Below, in pieces: positions 46,595-56,211 of a DNA stretch of 64,000 bases (positions within the stretch are counted from its first letter, which is position 1; the number at the start of each line of letters is the position of its first letter). Under the pieces are notes generated by a model that was not told the DNA's origin, did not search any database, and worked only from the letters and a program-made list of their open reading frames with translations. Origin of the DNA: an uncultured Roseateles sp. (GTDB lineage: Bacteria; Pseudomonadota; Gammaproteobacteria; Burkholderiales; Burkholderiaceae_C). Where the stretch lies: contig NZ_OY729424.1 in the NCBI RefSeq assembly GCF_963422335.1, positions 2,108,001-2,172,000 of the forward strand. Reading direction: 5' to 3'. Made by a program: the position numbers and the translations under genes.

Positions 46595-48727
46595 ATGCCA
46601 GCCCATCTGTCCCGATTGTCGCGAGCGGCCGCCCTGCCGCTACTCACGCTCGCCGCGTCTGCCGGCGCCCAGAGCAGCCCCGCCGAGGTGACGCTGCTTG
46701 ACCCGGTGGTCGTGACGGCCGGCGGGGCTTTGCAGCGGGCCTTCGACACGCCCTACGCCGTGAGCGTGGTGGGCACCGAGGCCCTGCGCGCCGGTGGGCT
46801 GATGGTCAACCTCAGCGAGGCGCTGGCTAGCGTGCCCGGCTTGACGATCAATTCGCGCAACAACTACGCCCAGGATCTGCAGATCAGCTCGCGGGGCTTC
46901 GGCGCCCGCGCCACCTTTGGTGTGCGCGGCATCCGGCTCTACACCGATGGCATCCCCGCCACCGGACCCGACGGGCAGGGCCAGGTCTCGCACTTCGACC
47001 TGGCGGGCGCCGACCGCGTCGAAGTGCTGCGCGGTCCGTTCTCGGCCCTGTACGGCAATGGCTCGGGCGGTGTGATCTCGCTGGTCAGCAGTCCGGCCAC
47101 GACCCGCCAGTTCGAGGTGGCCGGCGACATCGGCTCCAACGGTACGCATCAGCTGCGGGTCGGCATCGAGACACCGTTCGGCAACGGCTTTGATGTGCGC
47201 GCCCAGGCCGCCCGCTTCGAGACCGATGGCTTTCGCCCGCAGAGCGAGGCGCGCCGCGAGCTCGCCAATGTTCGCCTGGGTTGGCGGGGTGACTTCGACA
47301 CCGTGGTGGTCTTGGCCAACCGGCTGGACCAGCCGGCCGATGATCCGCTGGGCCTGATCCGCGCGCAGTTCGCTGCCGATCCGTTTCAAACCACGCCGCA
47401 GGCGCTGCAGTACGACACCCGCAAGACCACGCGCCAATCGCAGCTGGGCCTGCGTTGGGAGCACTCCTTTGCCGGCCTTTCATCACCGCTGCGAAGCGCC
47501 GTCACGGCCTATGCCGGCGAACGCAGCGTGACCCAGTGGCAGTCCATTCCGGCGTCCACCCAGGCCGCCGCCTCCAGCCCGGGTGGCGTGATCGCCTTCG
47601 ACCGCGAGTACCAGGGTCTCGATGCACGCCTGATGTGGCGCGGCGAGCGCGTGAACCTGGTGGCAGGTCTGTCCTTCGATCGCCAGGGCGAGGACAGACG
47701 GGGCTATCAGAACTTCCTGGGCAGTGGCGCGGGCCAGCAACTCGGCGTGACCGGTGCGCTGCGCCGGCAGGAGCGCAATGTCGCGCGCGCTACCGATGCC
47801 TATGCCCAGGCCGAGGTCGATCTGGGCCATGCACTGACCGGCACCTTGGGTGTGCGCTCCGGCAGCGTGCGCTACTCCAGCCAGGACGAGTATCTGAGCA
47901 ACGGCGACGATTCCGGCCGGGTGCAGTACCACTACACAACGCCGGTGGCCGCTCTGCTGTGGAAGGCGACACCGACCACCAACCTTTATGTCAGCGCCAG
48001 CCGGGGCTCCGAATCTCCGACCCTGGGCGAACTCGCCTACCGCTCGGGCGGGCAGGCGGGCTTCAACACGGGATTGCGGGCCCAGTCCAGCCACCAGTTC
48101 GAGCTGGGTGCGAAGTGGCGCGATCCGCAAACCGGTCTCTCGGCCGATGGCACCCTGTTCAAGGCACAGACATCCGATGAGATCGGTGTGCTGGCCAATA
48201 GCGGCGGCCGCTCGACTTATCAGAACGTCGGGCGCACCTTGCGTCAGGGTGCCGAGCTGGCGGCTCGCTGGCAGGCCAGCAAGAGCGTGCATGCACTGCT
48301 GTCTCTGACCTGGCTGGACGCGACCTATCGCGACAGCTTCTCCACGCCCAATGGCGTGGTCAGCGCCGGCAGCCGCATTGCCGGCACCTCGAACAAGAGC
48401 GCCTATGCCGAGGCGGGTTGGCGGGGCAACCCGCTGGGCCTGGCCGCGGCCCAGACCGAGCTTGGCGTCGAGTTGCGGTCTCAGGGCAGCCTGCCGGTGA
48501 ATGACGTCAACAGCGACTTCGCCGCCGGGGCGACCACCCTGGCCCTGCGAGCCAGCCAGCGCTTTGCCGTGGGCAGCGGCTCAGTGGAAGTGCAAGCGCG
48601 TCTCGACAACGCCACCGATCGCCGCTACGCCGGCAGCGTCATCGTCAACGAGAGCAACGCCCGCTATTTCGAGCCCGCGGCGGGGCGGGCCTGGCTCTTG
48701 AGCGTGCGCTGGCGGCAGGGCTTTTGA
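46595..48727 (+). CDS. TonB-dependent outer-membrane receptor
   Basis: A 710-residue outer-membrane protein. Signal peptide about 1-25; TonB-box-like LDPVVVTAGG; plug domain (about 45-170) with VPGLTINSRNNYAQDLQISSR, RGFGARATFGVRGIRLYTDG and VEVLRGPFSALYGNGSGGV; 22-strand-type barrel to the C-terminus ending in Phe (RWRQGF). The plug resembles ferric-siderophore or FecA-like receptors, but the ligand is not determined. The secretion genes start only 4 nt after its stop, so it is the first gene of that operon. Confidence 0.93.
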   Translation: MPAHLSRLSRAAALPLLTLAASAGAQSSPAEVTLLDPVVVTAGGALQRAFDTPYAVSVVGTEALRAGGLMVNLSEALASVPGLTINSRNNYAQDLQISSRGFGARATFGVRGIRLYTDGIPATGPDGQGQVSHFDLAGADRVEVLRGPFSALYGNGSGGVISLVSSPATTRQFEVAGDIGSNGTHQLRVGIETPFGNGFDVRAQAARFETDGFRPQSEARRELANVRLGWRGDFDTVVVLANRLDQPADDPLGLIRAQFAADPFQTTPQALQYDTRKTTRQSQLGLRWEHSFAGLSSPLRSAVTAYAGERSVTQWQSIPASTQAAASSPGGVIAFDREYQGLDARLMWRGERVNLVAGLSFDRQGEDRRGYQNFLGSGAGQQLGVTGALRRQERNVARATDAYAQAEVDLGHALTGTLGVRSGSVRYSSQDEYLSNGDDSGRVQYHYTTPVAALLWKATPTTNLYVSASRGSESPTLGELAYRSGGQAGFNTGLRAQSSHQFELGAKWRDPQTGLSADGTLFKAQTSDEIGVLANSGGRSTYQNVGRTLRQGAELAARWQASKSVHALLSLTWLDATYRDSFSTPNGVVSAGSRIAGTSNKSAYAEAGWRGNPLGLAAAQTELGVELRSQGSLPVNDVNSDFAAGATTLALRASQRFAVGSGSVEVQARLDNATDRRYAGSVIVNESNARYFEPAAGRAWLLSVRWRQGF

Positions 48728-48731
48728 CGCC

Positions 48732-49913
48732 ATGCTGTTCAACGTCAGGGGATTGAAGGCCGACGGCTCGGTCGTTTCAATGCCGGTCGAGGCCGCGGAC
48801 CGGAGTGCCGCCGTGCAACAGGCGCGCTCCGAGGGGCTGACGGTGCTCTCCGCCCAGACGGCCCACAGTCTGCCGAGCCGGGCGAACAGGGCAGGGCGCT
48901 TTCCGCTGCTGACCTTCAGCCAGGAACTGGTCTCGCTGCTGCAGGCCGGCCTGTCCCTGCCTGAGACGATAGAGGCCATGGTCGAAAAAGAGAATCGGCC
49001 GCCGGTGCGACACGTGCTCAGCGCCCTGCGTGACCGGCTCTTCGAGGGTCAGTCGCTGTCCAGGGCGATGGAGGCTCAGCCGGCGGAGTTCCCCGAGCTG
49101 ATGATCGCCACCACCCGCGCGGCCGAGCGCACCGGCGACCTGGCCGAGGCGCTGTCGCGCTACATCGACTACCAGCAGCGGCTGGAAACGGTGCGCAAGA
49201 AGATTGTCTCGGCCTCGATCTACCCGGTCGTGCTGCTGGGCGTGGGCGGCTTGGTGACCCTGTTTCTGCTCGCCTACGTCGTGCCGCGCTTCGCGACCAT
49301 CTACGCCGAAGCCGGTCGTGACCTGCCCTGGCTGTCGCGCGTGATGCTCGAATGGGGCCAGCTGATGAATGGCCACGGCGTGACGATCCTGCTGCTGATC
49401 GTCGCTGGCGCCGTGGCTATCGCCTTCGGCGCACGCCGAGCCGCGGGCCTGGTCGGGCGGGTGGCCTCGCGCATCCCGGGCATAGGCGATCGCCTGATGG
49501 TCTATCACCTGGCCCGGTTCTACCGCACCTTGGGCATGTTGCTGCGCGGTGGCACACCGGCCGTGCCGGCCCTGGGCATGGTCAGCGGCCTGCTGCCCGC
49601 CGACATGCGCGAGCGCCTGATACTGGCCACCCGCCAGGTGCGCGAGGGCAGCAGCCTGTCGCAGGCGATGAGCCATGCCCGGCTGACCACACCGGTGGCG
49701 CAGCGCATGCTGCGTGTCGGTGAAGACAGCGGCGACATGGCCGGCATGATGGAGCGCATCGCCACCTTCCACGACGAAGAACTGGCCCGCTGGGTGGACT
49801 GGTTCACCAAGCTGTTCGAGCCGCTGTTGATGGCCGTGATGGGCCTGGTCATCGGCGGCATCGTGGTGCTGATGTACCTGCCCATCTTCGAGCTGGCGGG
49901 GAGCTTGCAATGA
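48732..49913 (+). CDS. Type II-secretion-like inner-membrane platform protein, GspF/PilC family
   Basis: A 393-residue polytopic protein with two homologous GspF domains (about 55-180 and 255-380), each preceding membrane helices (SIYPVVLLGVGGLVTLFLLAYVV; TILLLIVAGAVAIAFGARRA; LLMAVMGLVIGGIVVLMYL). It anchors the assembly ATPase and guides pseudopilins. Four nt after the TonB receptor and overlapping the ATPase gene by ATGA. Confidence 0.92.
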   Translation: MLFNVRGLKADGSVVSMPVEAADRSAAVQQARSEGLTVLSAQTAHSLPSRANRAGRFPLLTFSQELVSLLQAGLSLPETIEAMVEKENRPPVRHVLSALRDRLFEGQSLSRAMEAQPAEFPELMIATTRAAERTGDLAEALSRYIDYQQRLETVRKKIVSASIYPVVLLGVGGLVTLFLLAYVVPRFATIYAEAGRDLPWLSRVMLEWGQLMNGHGVTILLLIVAGAVAIAFGARRAAGLVGRVASRIPGIGDRLMVYHLARFYRTLGMLLRGGTPAVPALGMVSGLLPADMRERLILATRQVREGSSLSQAMSHARLTTPVAQRMLRVGEDSGDMAGMMERIATFHDEELARWVDWFTKLFEPLLMAVMGLVIGGIVVLMYLPIFELAGSLQ

Positions 49914-51604
49914 ACGCGGTCGTCGCCGACGCCGTGCTGCTGCCCTACACGGCCGCCGACGTGGCCGCCGCCCGTGCCGCTGCCCCCGCCCGGCAAAGCC
50001 CGCTGATTGCCGTGCTGGAGGAGTTGCAGGGCGATGCCCCCGGCCGCTTCACCGCCCGCCTGGGTCTGACCATGGGCTACCCGACGGCCGACATCCACGA
50101 CCTGCGCCGCTGGACCCCCGCCTTCGAGCTGCTGCCGGTGACCGAGGCACTGGCCGCCCGCATGGTGCTGCTGCGCGATGGCACCGGTGAGCTGCACATG
50201 GTGTTGGGCGACCCCTTCGCCGAGCAGCGCATGGCCTGGGCCGAGCAGCGGGTGAACGCGGCCTTCACCTGGACCTTGGCGCACCCCGCCGATGTCTCGG
50301 CCTTCCTGACCTCGCATGAAGACGGCCTGTCCGCGATGGACAGCCTGATGTCCCATGGCGAGGCCGCCGTGGTGCTCGATGCGGAGGTGGAAGACCTGTC
50401 CTTCAAGAGCATCACCGAAGACACCAGCGAGGTGGTGCGCCTGGTGCGCTCCACGCTGTACGACGCGCTGAAGGCCGATGTCTCCGACATCCACCTGGAG
50501 ACCAGCGCCAAGGGCCTGGGCATCAAGTACCGGATCGACGGGGTGCTGTCCCACGTCAAGCAGTGGAGTGGCGCCGAGCTGGCCGACCAGACGATATCTC
50601 GCGTCAAGGTGATGGCGGGGCTGGACATCGCCGAGCGCCGCGTGCCGCAGGACGGCCGCTTCACCGTGGCCGTGCGTGGCCGCGAGATCGACTTCCGCGT
50701 CTCCATCATGCCCTCGATCTTTGGCGAGGACGCAGTGCTGCGCATCCTGGACAAGCAGCGCCTGGCCGACGAGGCGCGCGGCCTGACCCTGGACAGCCTG
50801 GGCTTCAACGAGCGCGACAAGGCAATGATCCGCCGCCTGTCCAGCGAGCCCTACGGCATGCTTTTGGTCACCGGCCCCACCGGCAGCGGCAAGACCACGA
50901 CCCTGTACGCGGCGATCTCCGAGACCAACCATGGCCACGACAAGATCATCACCATCGAAGACCCGGTGGAGTACCAGTTGCCCGGCGTGCTGCAGATCCC
51001 GGTCAACGAGAAGAAGGGCCTGACCTTTGCCCGCGGCCTGCGCTCCATCCTGCGTCATGACCCGGACCGCGTGATGGTCGGCGAGATACGCGACCCCGAG
51101 ACCGCTCAGATCGCCGTGCAGGCCTCGCTGACCGGTCATCTGGTCTTCACCACCGTGCACGCCAACAATGTGTTCGACGTGCTCAGCCGCTTCACCCATA
51201 TGGAGGTGGACCCCTACAGCTACGCCGCGGCGCTGAACGGCATCGTCGCCCAGCGCCTGGTGCGGCTGAACTGCCCCCATTGCAGCGAAGCGCAGCAACC
51301 GTCGCAGGCCGAGCTGGAAGCCGCCCGCCTGCACACGACAGATGTCTCAGGTTTCCGCTTCATGCAGGGCGCTGGCTGCGGACAGTGCCGCGGCACCGGC
51401 TATGCCGGGCGCACCGCGATTGCCGAGATCCTGATCGTCGACGACGAGATGGCGGAGATGATCGTCGCACGCGAGCCGGTGCGGGTGTTGAAGGAGGCGG
51501 CCCGCCGCAGTGGCACGCGCCTGCTGCGCGAAGAGGCCATTGACCTTGTGCGCCAGGGTCGTACCAGCCTGAAGGAGATCGCCCGTGTCACTTCAGTGGC
51601 GTGA
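49910..51604 (+). CDS. Type II-secretion-like assembly ATPase, GspE/PilB family
   Basis: A 564-residue hexameric ATPase. N-terminal MshEN-like domain (about 1-150), Walker A GPTGSGKTTT (322-331), Asp box IEDPVEYQLPG, Walker B-type DRVMVGEIRD, His box HANNVFDVLSRF and a zinc-binding tetracysteine (CPHC about 455, CGQC about 490). It powers pseudopilus assembly. Normal length. It overlaps the next gene by 20 bases; that gene starts with GTG after AAGGAGA. Confidence 0.94.
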   Translation: MNAVVADAVLLPYTAADVAAARAAAPARQSPLIAVLEELQGDAPGRFTARLGLTMGYPTADIHDLRRWTPAFELLPVTEALAARMVLLRDGTGELHMVLGDPFAEQRMAWAEQRVNAAFTWTLAHPADVSAFLTSHEDGLSAMDSLMSHGEAAVVLDAEVEDLSFKSITEDTSEVVRLVRSTLYDALKADVSDIHLETSAKGLGIKYRIDGVLSHVKQWSGAELADQTISRVKVMAGLDIAERRVPQDGRFTVAVRGREIDFRVSIMPSIFGEDAVLRILDKQRLADEARGLTLDSLGFNERDKAMIRRLSSEPYGMLLVTGPTGSGKTTTLYAAISETNHGHDKIITIEDPVEYQLPGVLQIPVNEKKGLTFARGLRSILRHDPDRVMVGEIRDPETAQIAVQASLTGHLVFTTVHANNVFDVLSRFTHMEVDPYSYAAALNGIVAQRLVRLNCPHCSEAQQPSQAELEAARLHTTDVSGFRFMQGAGCGQCRGTGYAGRTAIAEILIVDDEMAEMIVAREPVRVLKEAARRSGTRLLREEAIDLVRQGRTSLKEIARVTSVA

Positions 51605-52403
51605 TCCCTGGCGTGATCGCCTTACGGTGCTGGTCAGCCCCGAGCGCGTCAGCGTGCTGCGGGCGCGCCGCGGTTGGCGCGTTCAGCCGTTGGAGCGGGT
51701 GGATGTGGCCTGTGCCGCCGGCCAGCAGGCGCTGGCCGTTCCCGCCGCACTCACCGAGGCCTTGGCGGAACTGCAGGCTGGGGAAGTCGACCGGCGCGGC
51801 GCCTTCAGGCCGCTGGCCCGTATCGTTCTCTCGCATCGGCTCGCACCGCTGTGCCTGGTGCCCCATGCGCGCGCGCTGCGCAATGAGCACGAGCGCGAGG
51901 CCGCTGCCCGCCACGCCTTCGAAGTCGTGCATGGCGCGGCCACCGCGGACTGGCAGATCGTCGTGGACCGTGCCTCGGCCGATACCGCACTGGCCGCCGG
52001 CATAGCCGGCCCCTTGATCGAAGGGCTGCGGCACTGCCTTGCCGAAGCCCGTGTTGCCCTGCGCAGCATCGAACCGCTGCTGGTCTCGGCCGCGGCCAAT
52101 GCCGTCGCGGCCCTGCACGGCGGCCCGGCCTGGCTGGTGGTGGCCGAACCGCAGCAGGTGGTGCTGGCCCGGCATGACGGAGGCGTTTGGTGCTCGCTGC
52201 GCACCCACCGGCCCCGCCACTCGCTGGCCAGCGACCTGGGCGCCTGGATCCGGCAGGCGCGGCTGATCGACGGTGTCGACGGCCCGGACGCCGTGGTCGT
52301 GCTGGCCGCCGAACACCATGACCTGGAACTGCTGCGTCAGCCCGGCTGGCGCATCGAACAAGCGCCGTTACCGGCGTGGCAGGCGGCGCGATGCGCAGTC
52401 TGA
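51585..52403 (+). CDS. PilM/GspL-like component of the type II-like system
   Basis: A 272-residue cytoplasmic protein with no signal or helix. By position (after E, before PilN-like) and by weak similarity it corresponds to the actin-like PilM or cytoplasmic GspL domain, which links ATPase and inner-membrane proteins. ATPase-fold motifs are degraded: no clear phosphate-1 motif is visible. Start is GTG 51585, with AAGGAGA at the right spacing. It overlaps the next gene by 13 nt. Confidence 0.7.
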   Translation: MSLQWRDPWRDRLTVLVSPERVSVLRARRGWRVQPLERVDVACAAGQQALAVPAALTEALAELQAGEVDRRGAFRPLARIVLSHRLAPLCLVPHARALRNEHEREAAARHAFEVVHGAATADWQIVVDRASADTALAAGIAGPLIEGLRHCLAEARVALRSIEPLLVSAAANAVAALHGGPAWLVVAEPQQVVLARHDGGVWCSLRTHRPRHSLASDLGAWIRQARLIDGVDGPDAVVVLAAEHHDLELLRQPGWRIEQAPLPAWQAARCAV

Positions 52404-52927
52404 CGCCGCTGCGGCTGGATTTCATCCACCCACGCCGCCGCGTCGCGCCTGCCGCCGTGGTGCTGCTGGGCCTGGGCCTGCTGGCCTGCGTCGGTGTGGC
52501 CCAGCGCCTTGTACAGGTGACGGCCGATCTGGTCGAGCTCGAAGCTGCGGCCGCCTTGGTGGCTCCCGCCAATCCCGGCCGCACCAGCCGACCCATCGTC
52601 GGCAGCACCGCGTCCAAGATGCAGGCATTGAAAGCCGAGCAGGTCAACGCGGCTCTCTCCAGTCTGTCCACGCCCTGGGATGCCTGGTTCGTCCAGCTCG
52701 AAGCTGTGGCGGATCGCAAGGTGGTGCTGATGGCCCTGCAGCCGGAGGCCGATGGCCGGCGCGTGCGTCTGTCCGGCGAGGCCCGCCAGTTTGATGATTT
52801 GCTGGCCTATATGACGCGGCTGGAGGCGGCCCCGGGGTTTGCCAATGTGTTCCTGAGCGAGCACGGCGAAGCCGTACAGGGCGGCGTGAGCTTCACCTTG
52901 ACCGCAGACTGGGTGGCGCAGCGATGA
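52391..52927 (+). CDS. PilN-like component of the type II-like system
   Basis: A 178-residue bitopic inner-membrane protein. One helix at about 20-40 (VAPAAVVLLGLGLLACVGVA), then a coiled stretch and a periplasmic PilN/GspL-C-like ferredoxin-type domain ending in LTADW. Start ATG 52391; a GTG 15 nt upstream is possible. It overlaps the next gene by ATGA. Confidence 0.78.
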   Translation: MRSLTPLRLDFIHPRRRVAPAAVVLLGLGLLACVGVAQRLVQVTADLVELEAAAALVAPANPGRTSRPIVGSTASKMQALKAEQVNAALSSLSTPWDAWFVQLEAVADRKVVLMALQPEADGRRVRLSGEARQFDDLLAYMTRLEAAPGFANVFLSEHGEAVQGGVSFTLTADWVAQR

Positions 52928-53439
52928 AGGCCTGGCTGTCGAAGCTGCAAATCGGGCGCCTGGGTTGGGTGGGCCTGGGTCTGCTGCTGCTGGCCCTGGT
53001 CGCCTACGGCGTCCTGGTGTCGCCGCGCATCGAGCAACGCACCCTGCTGGAGGCGCGCTTGACGACAGCGCCCCGGCAGGCACGAGGCCCCGCGGCCGAT
53101 GCGCTCGACGCCGATACCCGCCTGGCCGACTTCCAGCGTGCCCTGCCGCGCACGGCCGCCGTGCCGCAGTGGCTGGGCCGCATCCGTGCCGCCGCCCAGG
53201 CCAAGGGGCTGGCCTTGCGCTCCGGCGATTACAAGCTGGAGCGTGTGACCGACTCGCCCTATCTGCGCTACCGCATCACCTTCCCCGTCACCGGCTCCTA
53301 CGCCCAGATCCGAGGCTTCATCGGCGCCGTGCTCACCGAGGTGCCCGCCGCCTCGGTGGACGATGTGCAGCTGAAGACGGCCTCGGGCAGCATGCTCGAC
53401 GGACGCATCCGCCTGTCCCTGTTCATTGCCGCCGAGTGA
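52924..53439 (+). CDS. PilO/GspM-like component of the type II-like system
   Basis: A 171-residue bitopic protein. One helix at about 13-32 (LGWVGLGLLLLALVAYGVLV), then a periplasmic domain with YRITFPVTGSYAQIRGFIG, the PilO/GspM-type beta segment. It is expected to heterodimerise with the PilN-like protein. It starts in overlap with it. Confidence 0.78.
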   Translation: MKAWLSKLQIGRLGWVGLGLLLLALVAYGVLVSPRIEQRTLLEARLTTAPRQARGPAADALDADTRLADFQRALPRTAAVPQWLGRIRAAAQAKGLALRSGDYKLERVTDSPYLRYRITFPVTGSYAQIRGFIGAVLTEVPAASVDDVQLKTASGSMLDGRIRLSLFIAAE

Positions 53440-53446
53440 CGATGCC

Positions 53447-54022
53447 ATGAACGCCGCACAACGCTGGACCTCGTATGCCGTGGCCGCCCTGGGCACCGCG
53501 GGCGCGATGGCGTGGGTGGACCGGCGAGAGAGCGCGGTGCCGCCCGTGCCGCGTGTGATCACGGCTGCGGCCAAGACCGCGGTGCGGCCCAGGCCGGGCG
53601 CCGCGCCCGCGGCCACGCTGCCCAGGCGCAGCTTCACCGAGCCTGCCGGCGATCCCTTCGCGGGGGGCGATGCTGTTTCCGTGGCGCCCATGCCGGCGCC
53701 GGCCGAGATGGCGCCGCCGCGCGCAACGCCACCGGCTGCGCCCCCGCTGCCCTATGCCTATGTCGGGCGATGGGTCGAGAACGGCAGCACGGTGGCCTTT
53801 CTGACCACCCAGCAAGGTATCAATGTGGCCGCTCGCGCCGGCGCCACCCTGGACGCCACCTATCTGGTCGAGGTCGTTGATGCGCAAGGCCTGACCCTCA
53901 AGTACCTGCCGCTGGGCCAGCGGCAACGACTGACCTTCGCCGATGGGCCAGCGGCCCCCGCGGCGGCGCCCACCGGGCAGGCGCTTCCCACCGCCGTGAC
54001 CGAGCCCGAGGATTCGAATTGA
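53447..54022 (+). CDS. GspC/PilP-like Pro/Ala-rich periplasmic protein of the type II-like system
   Basis: A 191-residue protein: short N-terminal helix (YAVAALGTAGAMAWV), a long Pro/Ala linker (about 45-105, with low complexity), and a small C-terminal beta domain (LPYAYVGRWVENGSTVAFLTT to LTFADG), the layout of GspC/PilP proteins that bridge to the secretin. Automated pipelines often label this family a secretion system X translation-initiation-factor-like protein because of its low-complexity composition. Start ATG 53447. The ATGA overlap with the secretin gene fits that partnership. Confidence 0.72.
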   Translation: MNAAQRWTSYAVAALGTAGAMAWVDRRESAVPPVPRVITAAAKTAVRPRPGAAPAATLPRRSFTEPAGDPFAGGDAVSVAPMPAPAEMAPPRATPPAAPPLPYAYVGRWVENGSTVAFLTTQQGINVAARAGATLDATYLVEVVDAQGLTLKYLPLGQRQRLTFADGPAAPAAAPTGQALPTAVTEPEDSN

Positions 54023-56211
54023 AGATCAATCTGAACAGAAGCTGGCTGTGTCTGGCCCTGGCCGCCGCACTGGCCTCCTGCGCCACCCAGCCACCCGCCA
54101 TCGCCGACGGCCGCAGGCTGATCGCCGAGGGCCGCATCGAAGAGGGGCTGCGCCTGCTGGAGACTGCCGCCAACACGCCGCCTCAGAACGCGCAGGCGCA
54201 CGCGCTCTACGTCACCCAGCGCGACCTGATCGTCGGCGTCTACGTGCGCGATGGCGACACCGCCCGCATCACCGGCGACCATGACACCGCCGAGGCGCGC
54301 TTTCGCACCGCGCTGCGCCTGGACCGCACATCCGCCGCTGCCCAGGCCGGGCTGGACGCCACCCAGCGCGAGCGCCGCCAGGCCCAGCGTGCCGCGTCGG
54401 CGCAGGAGGCCCTGGCCAAGGGCGACTTCGTCACCGCCGAGCGCGAGGCCCGCGCCGTGCTGGCCGAGAACTCCGGCCAGCGCGCGGCCCGCGGCGTGAT
54501 GAAGCTGGTGGCCGAGCGCAATGAGCGCGCACAGTCGTCGGAGCCCCTGCTCAAGGCGGCGCTGGCACGGTCCATCTCGCTGGAATTCAAGGATGCACCG
54601 CTGCGCACCGTGTTCGAGATGATGTCTCGCACCGGCGGCCTGAATTTCATCATCGACCGCGACGTCAAGGTCGACCAGCGCACCACGCTGTTTGTGCGCG
54701 ACACCAGCCTGGAGGACGTGCTGAAGGTGCTGTTGCTGACCAACCAGCTCGAAAAAAAGGTGCTCAACGACAACTCGCTGATCATCTACCCCAACACGCC
54801 GACCAAGCAGCGCGAGTACCTGGAGATGGTGACGCGCAGCTTCTTCCTGGCCAATGCCGACGTGAAGCAGACCGCCGCCATGGTGCGTGCCATGGTCAAG
54901 ACGCGCGACATCTTCGTCGACGAGAAGCTGAACCTGCTGATGCTGCGCGACACGCCCGAGGCAATCCGCCTGGCCGAGCAGTTGATCGCCACCCAGGACC
55001 TGGGCGAGCCGGAGGTCATGCTGGAGCTCGAGGTGCTCGAGGTGGCCTCCACCGTGGCGCAGGAAATCGGCACCCGCTTTCCGGACCAGATCGTGGGCAG
55101 CATCACCAATGGCGTCACCGAACCCAACGGCCTGACCCGCATCGGCAGTGGCAATCTGCGCGCCCTGGTCGCCAATCCGGTGCTGCTGATCAATCTGCAC
55201 AAGCTCGATGGCACGTCCAACATCCTGGCCAATCCGCGCATCCGGGTGAAGAACCGCGAGAAGGCCCATGTGCACATCGGCGAGAAAGTGCCGGTGATCA
55301 CCACCACCTCCACCGCCAATGTGGGCGTGTCCTCGTCGGTGAGCTATCTGGAGACCGGCCTCAAGCTGGACGTGGAGCCCAACATCTTTCTCGAGGACGA
55401 GGTTGCCATCAAGGTGCAGCTGGAGGTGTCCAACATCGTGTCGCAGCTCAATGCCTCGGGCACCATTGCCTACCGCCTGGGCACCCGCAACGCCGCCACC
55501 TCGCTGCGGCTGCGGGATGGCGAGACCCAGGTGCTGGCTGGCCTGATCAACAACGAAGACCGGCAGTCGGTCAACAAGCTGCCCTATCTTGCCGACTTCC
55601 CGGTGCTCGGCCGGCTGTTCCAGAACGACAACCGTGACGGTGGCAAGACCGAGATCGTGTTGCTGATCACGCCGCGCATCGTGCGCAATATCAGCCGACC
55701 GGACACCGTAGCCGCGCAGATACTGTCCGGCACCGACGCCGCGCCCGGTGCACCGCCTGTGCGCCTGGCCATGGCCGGCAGCATGGCGATGTCGCTGGAA
55801 GCCGTGGCATCGGGTGCGGGCCAGCCGGGCAAGGGTGGCGCCGCACAGCGGCCCGGAGCCGCCGACTCGCTGCCGCTCACCGCCACCGCGCCGCAGCAGG
55901 CGGGCCTGGGCGAGGAGTTCAGCGTCACGCTGACCTTGCCAGCGGGGGCCTCGCAGCAGGTCGACACCACCGTCAACCTCAGTTTCGACCCGGCGATGCT
56001 GGCACCGGTGGGGGCTGCGGCCAATGCCGGCAGGGTCGCGGTGACGCTGTCCACCAGTGGCCTGGCCGGCGTGGCGGCCAAGCCCGCCAGCACGCGCTTC
56101 AAGGTGATCGCGCGGCAGGCGGGCAGCACGCAGATCGGCTATGAAGTCACGGCCGCCAACCTGCCGGTGCTGGCGCCGCCGGCCACGCCCCTGGTGCTGG
56201 TGACCCGATGA
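54019..56211 (+). CDS. Secretin (GspD/PilQ-type) lipoprotein with C-terminal cohesin-like domain
   Basis: A 730-residue outer-membrane channel. Lipobox LASC places the lipidated Cys at 21. A TPR-like region (about 35-170), then N-domains (DAPLRTVFEMMSRTGGLNFIID, RSFFLANADVKQTAAMVRAM), then the secretin core (about 400-570: VPVITTTSTANVGVSSSVSY, VLAGLINNEDRQSVNKLPYL, IVLLITPRIVR). After a low-complexity spacer, residues about 615-727 have the cohesin pattern (GEEFSVTLTLPAGA, VNLSFDPAMLAPVG, FKVIARQAGSTQIGY). The domain would sit at the periplasmic or cell-surface face. Overlaps C/P-like and G genes by ATGA. Confidence 0.9.
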   Translation: MKINLNRSWLCLALAAALASCATQPPAIADGRRLIAEGRIEEGLRLLETAANTPPQNAQAHALYVTQRDLIVGVYVRDGDTARITGDHDTAEARFRTALRLDRTSAAAQAGLDATQRERRQAQRAASAQEALAKGDFVTAEREARAVLAENSGQRAARGVMKLVAERNERAQSSEPLLKAALARSISLEFKDAPLRTVFEMMSRTGGLNFIIDRDVKVDQRTTLFVRDTSLEDVLKVLLLTNQLEKKVLNDNSLIIYPNTPTKQREYLEMVTRSFFLANADVKQTAAMVRAMVKTRDIFVDEKLNLLMLRDTPEAIRLAEQLIATQDLGEPEVMLELEVLEVASTVAQEIGTRFPDQIVGSITNGVTEPNGLTRIGSGNLRALVANPVLLINLHKLDGTSNILANPRIRVKNREKAHVHIGEKVPVITTTSTANVGVSSSVSYLETGLKLDVEPNIFLEDEVAIKVQLEVSNIVSQLNASGTIAYRLGTRNAATSLRLRDGETQVLAGLINNEDRQSVNKLPYLADFPVLGRLFQNDNRDGGKTEIVLLITPRIVRNISRPDTVAAQILSGTDAAPGAPPVRLAMAGSMAMSLEAVASGAGQPGKGGAAQRPGAADSLPLTATAPQQAGLGEEFSVTLTLPAGASQQVDTTVNLSFDPAMLAPVGAAANAGRVAVTLSTSGLAGVAAKPASTRFKVIARQAGSTQIGYEVTAANLPVLAPPATPLVLVTR

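Noticed and set aside
44714..46606. 630-residue minus-strand open frame opposite the ThDP gene
   Set aside because: Antisense shadow; begins and ends at no ribosome site and has a random-like His/Gly/Arg composition.
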